Under the pieces are notes generated by a model. The model made no database searches. It was not told the origin of the DNA and saw nothing but the letters and a program-made list of their open reading frames with translations. This document shows, in pieces, positions 58,350-64,000 of a stretch of 64,000 nt of DNA. Position numbers and translations under genes: made by a program. The stretch covers positions 186,001 through 250,000 of the forward strand of contig NZ_FNGA01000001.1 of NCBI RefSeq assembly GCF_900101105.1, in the 5' to 3' direction. Source of the stretch: Maridesulfovibrio ferrireducens. Lineage in GTDB: Bacteria; Desulfobacterota; Desulfovibrionia; Desulfovibrionales; Desulfovibrionaceae. Position 1 is the stretch's first letter, and each line of letters begins with the position of its first letter.

Positions 58350-60962
58350 TTAAGCCGTTTTGCGGCGCAGACATAGCCCTATAAGGGCAACGATAAACAG
58401 CCCGACCAGTTCCATAGAAAAACCCGCCTGCGGGTTCAGCACACATCCGGAACTACTGCCACTGCTTCCACTACTGCTACTACTCGCACCCCCGACTGTT
58501 CCGGGTACAACCGGGTCGGTAATTATGCCTAGTGCACTGTTTAAATCGTATTCTCCGTTATCTTTAACAGCATAGTTGACGGTGTAGGTACGTGCTCCCA
58601 CCAGAATAGTTTTGGGGTCAATATATTGTCCGCTGTTCCCTTCGTCAGTAATCCAGAAATACCCTTCACTATCGGGATTCTTGCCCGAACTGTAGGTGAA
58701 ACTTTTAGACGGCTTGTCTGGAAATAATTTAAACAGACTTACTTCTCCAGCCGCGCGCTCACCAAGGCTTGAGCTGTTAAAACAAAAATAGGCGATCTTA
58801 TTGGCTGTAACTGTTGCAGTAAATTCGTAAACATTAGCTCCGAGCATACTGCCCATGGCCGGGGTCTGATGTTCATCCTTAATTTCTTTAGTGGTCTTTA
58901 CTCTCTTGGCTACTGAATTCATTAGAACAGATGTTCCCGTGGGTTGAACTTCAGTTGGAGTAACTGTTTTGTCAGCGCAACCGGAAGGTTTCATTACGTT
59001 GGGAGTTTTAAATATATATGCGGCTCCAGCATTTGCCAGAGTCAACTCAGTCTTTCCACTGGAACCAATAACGTAATCATCACCGCAAATGGCTACATTT
59101 GAATAAAGTGCAGAAGAAGGCTCGGTTTCACTCTCTCCTATTTTTTTAACAATTCCCCAAACGCCCACATCAGCCTGACTTTTAGAATAAAGGTATGCTC
59201 CGAAATTTGAAGACACAATTGCTAAATCACCAGAAATTGATACTTTTTTACCAAACTCTGCATCCTTAAAAATATACTCATCACCATTATCCTTTTGTGC
59301 TACTAACTTCTTAACAATTCCCCATTCATCTGCGCCGTCTTTATCCTTGGAATAAATGTAAGCCACTCCGGCTAATCTTTTTGCACCTATCTGATAGTCT
59401 GGAGAGCCGACTATAGCCAGATCTCCTGAAATATCTAATGATTCACCATAGCTTGACCACGATTGAACATCCACATCTCCATTATCTTTTCGTGCGATAA
59501 TCTTTTTAACTATACCCCAATTATTGGGACTACCTGCATCTTTTGAATAGATATAAACAGCTCCAGCCACAGAGAGTCCGTACTCAGCATTGTCGGCACT
59601 CACAATAATTGCATTTTCGGAAACAGCAAGACTCTTAGAAAAACTCGCACCCCTTCTATAGTCAGGAGTTCCGGCTTCTGTCTGCGCTGTTATAAACTTG
59701 AGCAATTGCCAAGTGTTTGGAACCCCGGGATTAGGGATATATATGTAAGCAATTCCAGCATATACCTGACCTCCTACCGTTTGACTCTTACGCCCTATGA
59801 CAAGAACATCTCCGCACACAGCAACACTGTTGCCAAAATGGCCGTTAAAAATTGCGCCATTAGTGATTCTTTGAGAAAACCCCCATTCATCAGCATGTCC
59901 TTGATCCTTGCTAAAGACATAAACTGCTCCGGACTCGTAATTTGTACCTATATTTTTTACGGGGCACGCTACCACAAGAGTATCACCGGAAAGAGCAATG
60001 CGCTCGCCAAACTTCATGCCTGATTGCAGCTCTATGTCTCCGCCAGCGTCAGCTGCGGTAATTTTTTTTATAAAACCCCAATTATTATCTCCGCCTTGGT
60101 TTTTAGAAAAAAGATACACCGCTCCAGCTTCAATAGTCGTACCGACTGTTTTGCCGTAAGCACTGATAGCAATAATATTCCCAGAGATGTCCACCTCATG
60201 CCCAAAAAATGCATCTTCTTGTGGTTCTCCAGCTCCGGCGCTTATTGCCGTTACTTTTTTAACATAAGTAACCGTTGGATCGATAGTTACGGGGTAGGCG
60301 GCATCTGAATCGTCAACAGCCCAAATCAATTTTCCATCAGCAACAGACATTGAACAAATAAGATCTTTTCCCGCAACATCCCAAGCCTTAATCCCTGCAT
60401 AGCGCATGGAATCTTCACCGATAAAAACAATATCATGCCCATCTTGCTTCGGAGTCAGATTACCTGATGTAATGAAAGCAATATTTAGCAAACCTAAGCC
60501 TTTCGGTTTATCATTTAAAACCATGCCATGCTCAAGACTGGCTCCATGATTAACATACCACTCAGTCATACCTTTTCTGATAAGACTCAATTTTGTGCCG
60601 TCAGGATTAAGTGTCGGTTCGGCGGAATTTAACATCACTCCGGCCCGTCCTACTGAATGAAGCGACAGAGAAAACCAGCTGTTGCCACTTTTAAAGCGGG
60701 TGTCATATGTACTTACATTCAGACTTAAACCACCATCTATAATAGATGACGACAGAGAGTCATCAGTCTGTTGTTCAAAACGACACATCTCCTGTTTCAA
60801 ATGGATTTGTATTTTAGAAGCGGCATCCTGCGGTACTTTTTCCCAGCCGGATTTTAAAGAGGACTCTACAGGAGCGATTGATTGAAAGGGCAATGCCGCC
60901 ATACAGATATTTGGAAACACAAATAAGCCCAAAAGAAAGATGACGAAAGTTGTTTTCTTCAA
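58350..60962 (-). CDS. Surface FG-GAP-type beta-propeller protein with sorting tail
   Basis: 870 residues. Signal peptide 1-22 (cleavage after CMA). From about 235 to 640 there are seven repeats of about 55 residues, each with a G-x-x-V/L-x-I-S-G-D strand, an AGAVYIYSK turn and a WGIVKKI strand, suggesting a seven-bladed propeller with FG-GAP-like blades. A beta domain (about 670-815, ending NGEYDLNSALG) fits the choice-of-anchor type. The tail has a serine-rich linker, a cysteine, a membrane helix (LVGLFIVALIGLCL) and RRK, like exosortase/rhombosortase-type sorting signals. It is probably exported and surface-held; binding partner unknown. Confidence 0.8.
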   Translation of the reverse strand: MKKTTFVIFLLGLFVFPNICMAALPFQSIAPVESSLKSGWEKVPQDAASKIQIHLKQEMCRFEQQTDDSLSSSIIDGGLSLNVSTYDTRFKSGNSWFSLSLHSVGRAGVMLNSAEPTLNPDGTKLSLIRKGMTEWYVNHGASLEHGMVLNDKPKGLGLLNIAFITSGNLTPKQDGHDIVFIGEDSMRYAGIKAWDVAGKDLICSMSVADGKLIWAVDDSDAAYPVTIDPTVTYVKKVTAISAGAGEPQEDAFFGHEVDISGNIIAISAYGKTVGTTIEAGAVYLFSKNQGGDNNWGFIKKITAADAGGDIELQSGMKFGERIALSGDTLVVACPVKNIGTNYESGAVYVFSKDQGHADEWGFSQRITNGAIFNGHFGNSVAVCGDVLVIGRKSQTVGGQVYAGIAYIYIPNPGVPNTWQLLKFITAQTEAGTPDYRRGASFSKSLAVSENAIIVSADNAEYGLSVAGAVYIYSKDAGSPNNWGIVKKIIARKDNGDVDVQSWSSYGESLDISGDLAIVGSPDYQIGAKRLAGVAYIYSKDKDGADEWGIVKKLVAQKDNGDEYIFKDAEFGKKVSISGDLAIVSSNFGAYLYSKSQADVGVWGIVKKIGESETEPSSALYSNVAICGDDYVIGSSGKTELTLANAGAAYIFKTPNVMKPSGCADKTVTPTEVQPTGTSVLMNSVAKRVKTTKEIKDEHQTPAMGSMLGANVYEFTATVTANKIAYFCFNSSSLGERAAGEVSLFKLFPDKPSKSFTYSSGKNPDSEGYFWITDEGNSGQYIDPKTILVGARTYTVNYAVKDNGEYDLNSALGIITDPVVPGTVGGASSSSSGSSGSSSGCVLNPQAGFSMELVGLFIVALIGLCLRRKTA

Positions 60963-61289
60963 TTTTATGCTCCTGTCTTAAACAGAGTAAGAATGGTCAA
61001 AGTGTATTTTGAAAAAAGAATTGCGGCTGATCTTTTTGTTTTACATGAACGACGCTCTTTGCGCGTGCGCAGACATTTTATATAAAAACTCAGTATAATT
61101 CATCACTTTGAACAACTTACTTGTCAAAAACTTTTCACGTGAATTCACGTGAAAATACGGATATGCCTTCAATTTAATTAGTCTTTTAAAAAAAGACAAA
61201 GAAGAGCTAAATCTTTAGATATTAAGCACAACAAAAACATTTTGCCCCGGAATCTGCCTACCTGCTCAACCTTTTCCTGAAAAAATAAG
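60963..61289. other. Divergent intergenic region with strong palindromes
   Basis: No gene is seen. It contains TGCGC-GT-GCGCA (61060-61071), a TATAAT at 61094-61099, and the long palindrome at 61132-61155 listed separately. It separates the minus-strand surface protein gene from the FadR-type regulator promoter. Confidence 0.6.
61132..61155. promoter_or_regulatory. Perfect 24-base palindrome with two CACGTG cores
   Basis: The sequence is self-complementary over all 24 bases, with CACGTG-AATT-CACGTG at the centre and TTTT/AAAA ends; it also reads as two direct TTCACGTGAA copies that share the AATTC centre. It is placed between two divergent genes and looks like a dimer- or tetramer-binding operator. 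The protein is not known. Confidence 0.6.
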
Positions 61290-61319
61290 TTGACATAAAA
61301 GCAAAATCACACCTATCAA
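61290..61319 (+). promoter_or_regulatory. Sigma-70-type promoter of the FadR-family regulator
   Basis: TTGACA (61290-61295), 18-base spacer, TATCAA (61314-61319). The -10 element overlaps the first operator, so binding there would block RNA polymerase. Confidence 0.7.
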
Positions 61320-61332
61320 TGGTACGACCATT
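61318..61332. promoter_or_regulatory. GntR/FadR-type operator 1
   Basis: AATGGT-ACG-ACCATT, perfect arms. TGGT-N3-ACCA is the usual core for FCD-type GntR regulators such as PdhR and LldR. It overlaps the -10 element. Confidence 0.8.
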
Positions 61333-61393
61333 AGCGAAGAATAATATAATTTTTCGGTTAAAAACGACTTAAACAGCCTCAAAAAGAACATAA

Positions 61394-61404
61394 AGGTACG
61401 ACCA
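61394..61404. promoter_or_regulatory. GntR/FadR-type operator 2 overlapping the ribosome site
   Basis: AGGT-ACG-ACCA, matching ten of eleven bases of operator 1's core, ends directly before the ATG. Its GG is also the likely ribosome site. Two sites 74 bases apart suggest looping or double blocking in autoregulation. Confidence 0.65.
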
Positions 61405-62199
61405 ATGAGTGAAGAAAAATCTATTAAACAACTTTTTATTCCTGTGTCCATTGGCCGGATAAGTGAAGAAGTTGTTTTACAGATTGAAGCCGCCATCTTT
61501 GATGGAAGACTTAAACCGGGCGAGCGGCTGCCCAGTGAACGGGAAATGCAAACCCAGTTCGGAACTGGCCGAGGCGTCATCCGTGAGGCTGTCAAAATTC
61601 TCAAACAGAAAGGGCTTCTTGAGGTCCGCAAGGGCGTCAAAGGCGGCGCGTATGTCAAACATCTGGAAGTATCAAATATTTCTGAATCACTGGCACTTTT
61701 TCTGAAACAGAATCAGGTGTCCCCTGAAACGCTCATTGAATTTCGTGAAAGCATGGACCGCACAATTACCACTCTGGCAATTGCCCGCTCCACCGCTGAA
61801 GAAAAAGAGGAACTGCTCAAAGAAGCTCTGCGCTTTGAAGCTATACTACGCGAACCTGAACCAGATCTGGAAGCCACTGCGGAACTAGACCGTAAGCTGA
61901 ATATAATGCTGGCCTGCATGGCTGGAAACGATCTTTTTGAATGGGTGATGCGTGCGTTGCAAATGGGACTCAGTTCACACGATTTCACTTTGTATGAGAA
62001 CGCTTCCTATCGTGACAAGGCTGCGACCAACTGGAGAGAGACAGCCCGTGCTGTTGCCGAAGGAGAACCGATGAAAGCTCTATCCTTCATCGGCCTGCAC
62101 TATGCGCTGCTGCGTCAGTGTGTCGAAGAAATGAATGGCGATGCAGCCTCAAAGAATGCACCGTTTCTCGATGAAAATACCGAAGAAGAAAGGAGTTAA
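61405..62199 (+). CDS. FadR-family (FCD) GntR regulator
   Basis: 264 residues. Winged helix (about 18-80: RLPSEREMQTQFGTGRGVIR) followed by the all-helical FCD ligand domain (about 100-240: LIEFRESMDRTITTLA; acid-ligand-type HY at the end, FIGLHYALLRQC). It probably binds a small organic acid or metal-bound ligand. It is co-directional with betA, six bases upstream, and has TGGTACGACCA sites at its own promoter, so it likely represses this choline-betaine operon. Confidence 0.88.
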   Translation: MSEEKSIKQLFIPVSIGRISEEVVLQIEAAIFDGRLKPGERLPSEREMQTQFGTGRGVIREAVKILKQKGLLEVRKGVKGGAYVKHLEVSNISESLALFLKQNQVSPETLIEFRESMDRTITTLAIARSTAEEKEELLKEALRFEAILREPEPDLEATAELDRKLNIMLACMAGNDLFEWVMRALQMGLSSHDFTLYENASYRDKAATNWRETARAVAEGEPMKALSFIGLHYALLRQCVEEMNGDAASKNAPFLDENTEEERS

Positions 62200-62205
62200 C
62201 TACGT

Positions 62206-63843
62206 ATGAAAAAATATAATTATATAATTGTCGGTGGCGGATCAGCCGGATCAGTTCTGGCCAACCGCTTGAGTGCCAATCCTAAGAATGAAGTACTCGT
62301 GCTTGAAGCCGGACTTCCCGATTACAAGATGGATTTTCGTATACACATGCCTGCAGCATTGACTTATCCGCTGGCAGGAAAGACATATAACTGGTGGTAT
62401 GAATCTGATCCCGAACCACACATGAAAAACCGTCGCGTCTACCAGCCGCGCGGAAAAGTACTTGGCGGTTCCAGTTGTATTAATGGTATGATCCACATTC
62501 ACGGAAATGCAATGGATTACGAAAAGTGGTCTAAAGAAGACGGCCTTGAAGACTGGTCTTACTCACATTGCCTGCCCTACTTCAAAAGATTTGAATGCCG
62601 GATGGCCGGAGCTACAGAATATCAAGGCGCTGTCGGCCCTGTTTACCTGACCACTCCCGAATGCGACAATCCACTCTTTGACGCTTTCTTCAGTGCAGTG
62701 CAGGAAGCTGGCTACCCTCTCACCGATGATGTGAACGGATATCAGCAGGAAGGGTTCGGTAAATTTGACCGCACCACCTATAAAGGACGTCGCTGGAATG
62801 CAGCCCGTGCTTACATTCATCCGGTTAAGAGCCGCAAAAACCTCACTGTAAAGTGCGGGGCCATGGCAACACGCATACTTTTCGAAGGTAAACGCGCTGT
62901 TGGTGTTGAGTATGAAAAAGGCAAAAAAACTATAAAAGCTTATGCCAAGGAAGTAATTTCCTGTGGTGGTTCAATCAACTCTCCTCAGTTACTTCAGCTT
63001 TCCGGTATCGGTAACGCAAAAGAACTTTCAGCTCTGGGCATTAATGTTGTTCATGATCTTCCCGGCGTTGGTGAAAACCTGCAGGATCATCTTGAACTAT
63101 ATGTACAGTATGCCTGCAAAAAACCAGTCAGCATGTACCCATGCCTACAATGGTACAATCAGCCTAAGATCGGTCTGGAATGGCTGCTTAAAGGAACTGG
63201 CGACGCTGCCACTAACCACTTTGAAGCTGGCGGTTTCATCCGCAGTAATGATGAAGTGGAATACCCCAACTTGCAGTATCATTTCCTCCCTATAGCAATC
63301 CGTTACGATGGATCAGCTCCAAACGAAGGGCATGGTTATCAGGTTCACGTAGGCCCTATGAACACAGATGTTCGCGGTCACGTGAAAATTAAATCCAAAG
63401 ATCCTAAAGAATACCCAAGCATTTTGTTCAATTATCTCTCCACAGAGAATGAACGTAAAGAATGGGTTCAGGCAATACGCAAAACCCGTGAGATCATGAC
63501 CCAGCCCGCATTCGACGAATATCGCGGCAAAGAATTATCTCCCGGTGAGCAAGCTCAGACCGACGAAGAGATTCTCGATTACGTTGCCACCGAAGGTGAA
63601 TCTGCCTACCACCCAAGTTGCACATGTGCCATGGGAACCCATGACATGGCAGTTACGGATTCGCAGTTACGAGTCCACGGTGTAGAGGGACTTCGCGTTG
63701 TTGACGCCTCGGTCATGCCTTACGTGACCAACGGCAACATCTACGCACCGGTTATGATGATTGCTGAAAAAGCGGCAGACATTATTCTCGGGAACACCCC
63801 GCTGCCTACGGAAGACGCTCCTTACTACAAACACAGTAAATAA
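62206..63843 (+). CDS. betA: GMC oxidoreductase, choline dehydrogenase-type
   Basis: 545 residues. FAD motif YIIVGGGSAGSVLANRL at the start, GMC signature 1 (VLGGSSCINGMIHIHGNA) and 2 (GGSINSPQLLQLSGIG), catalytic histidine H469 in AYHPSCTCAMG and the end motif VTNGNIYAPVMMIAEKAA. BetA oxidises choline to betaine aldehyde; the neighbouring betB supports this. GMC substrates vary, so another alcohol is possible. Membrane-associated in known cases. Confidence 0.85.
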   Translation: MKKYNYIIVGGGSAGSVLANRLSANPKNEVLVLEAGLPDYKMDFRIHMPAALTYPLAGKTYNWWYESDPEPHMKNRRVYQPRGKVLGGSSCINGMIHIHGNAMDYEKWSKEDGLEDWSYSHCLPYFKRFECRMAGATEYQGAVGPVYLTTPECDNPLFDAFFSAVQEAGYPLTDDVNGYQQEGFGKFDRTTYKGRRWNAARAYIHPVKSRKNLTVKCGAMATRILFEGKRAVGVEYEKGKKTIKAYAKEVISCGGSINSPQLLQLSGIGNAKELSALGINVVHDLPGVGENLQDHLELYVQYACKKPVSMYPCLQWYNQPKIGLEWLLKGTGDAATNHFEAGGFIRSNDEVEYPNLQYHFLPIAIRYDGSAPNEGHGYQVHVGPMNTDVRGHVKIKSKDPKEYPSILFNYLSTENERKEWVQAIRKTREIMTQPAFDEYRGKELSPGEQAQTDEEILDYVATEGESAYHPSCTCAMGTHDMAVTDSQLRVHGVEGLRVVDASVMPYVTNGNIYAPVMMIAEKAADIILGNTPLPTEDAPYYKHSK

Positions 63844-63852
63844 ATATCATTT

Positions 63853-63884
63853 AAAGCTCTCCTGCATAGCGGGGGAGCTTTTTT
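63853..63884 (+). terminator. Terminator-like hairpin between betA and betB
   Basis: AAAGCTC-T-CC / GG-G-GAGCTTT (one wobble), 9-base loop, then a TTTTTT tract (63879-63884) that ends 11 bases ahead of betB. It could act as a partial terminator that lowers betB expression, or be bypassed by regulation. Confidence 0.65.
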
Positions 63885-63895
63885 GTGAGGTCATT

Positions 63896-64000
63896 ATGAT
63901 ACAGGGAAAAATGTTCATCAACGGCGAATGGGTTTCGGCTCTTTCTGGTGCTGAGCGTAAAATTATAAATCCTTTTGACAGTTCTGTAATTGCCGTAGTT
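63896..64000 (+). CDS. betB: Betaine aldehyde dehydrogenase (5' end only)
   Basis: The first 35 codons are in the window: MFINGEWVSALSGAERK then INPFDSSVIAVV, the usual N-terminal strand of NAD-dependent betaine aldehyde dehydrogenases. It starts with ATG 63896 preceded by GTGAGG. It would oxidise betaine aldehyde from betA to glycine betaine, an osmoprotectant. The catalytic residues lie past the window. Confidence 0.75.
   Translation, partial: MIQGKMFINGEWVSALSGAERKIINPFDSSVIAVV

Noticed and set aside
1-64000. CRISPR arrays, tRNA or rRNA genes, insertion sequences and prophage
   Set aside because: Read-through for regular repeats, transposase motifs and cloverleaf patterns gave nothing supportable; the genes form ordinary chromosomal operons.

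Overview
The window looks like chromosome of a marine sulfate-reducing bacterium of the Desulfovibrio group (Maridesulfovibrio-like). This is inferred from moderate-to-low GC, a rubredoxin:oxygen oxidoreductase whose diiron residues fall at the same positions as in Desulfovibrio gigas, and salt-adaptation genes (lysine 2,3-aminomutase/beta-lysine acetyltransferase, NhaB, choline dehydrogenase with betaine aldehyde dehydrogenase). No rRNA, tRNA, CRISPR array, insertion sequence or phage gene was recognised.

Layout. 1-8.9 kb (+): end of a carbohydrate or surface-glycan modification locus with a split transketolase, four methyltransferase-like proteins, a radical SAM enzyme, an RmlD-like reductase and an 861-residue TPR protein with a degenerate radical-SAM/SPASM part. 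8.9-21.1 kb: mixed housekeeping and stress genes (chemoreceptor, SUI1/YciH, sensor kinase, Roo flavodiiron protein, RND pump with its adaptor, cupin, DUF900 lipoprotein). 21.2-24.6 kb: a PAS-LuxR regulator, a palindrome-rich AT-rich spacer and ablAB for the osmolyte N-epsilon-acetyl-beta-lysine. 24.6-28.2 kb (-): a phosphatase/YkgJ fusion overlapping a PEP-synthase-like protein without the usual C-terminal barrel. 28.3-32 kb: nhaB with a structured leader, and a DUF389 membrane protein. 32.3-38.2 kb: an HD-GYP response regulator and a 1601-residue hybrid kinase.

38.4-50.0 kb is the most striking region. It holds a sigma-54 activator gene, three identical-format palindromes (GAGTC-N6-GACTC), a near-perfect -24/-12 promoter and a folded leader that resembles a molybdenum-cofactor riboswitch. 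These precede a ten-kilobase unidirectional set: a DMT exporter, a three-subunit molybdenum hydroxylase, MocA-like, YqeB and YqeC (maturation proteins of the selenium-dependent molybdenum hydroxylase type), a BCCT transporter and a MoeA-like protein. The layout suggests an inducible pathway that imports and oxidises an unidentified, perhaps betaine-like, substrate, with control at initiation and by cofactor supply.

50.1-56.2 kb: a self-contained N-acetylglucosamine system, with ptsI-ptsH-nagE divergent from nagB-nagA. 56.3-61 kb: a 7TM-type sensor with an unrecognised output domain, convergent with a surface protein of seven FG-GAP-like repeats. 61.1-64 kb: a FadR-type regulator with its own promoter and two operator-like palindromes, then betA and the start of betB, separated by a terminator-like hairpin.
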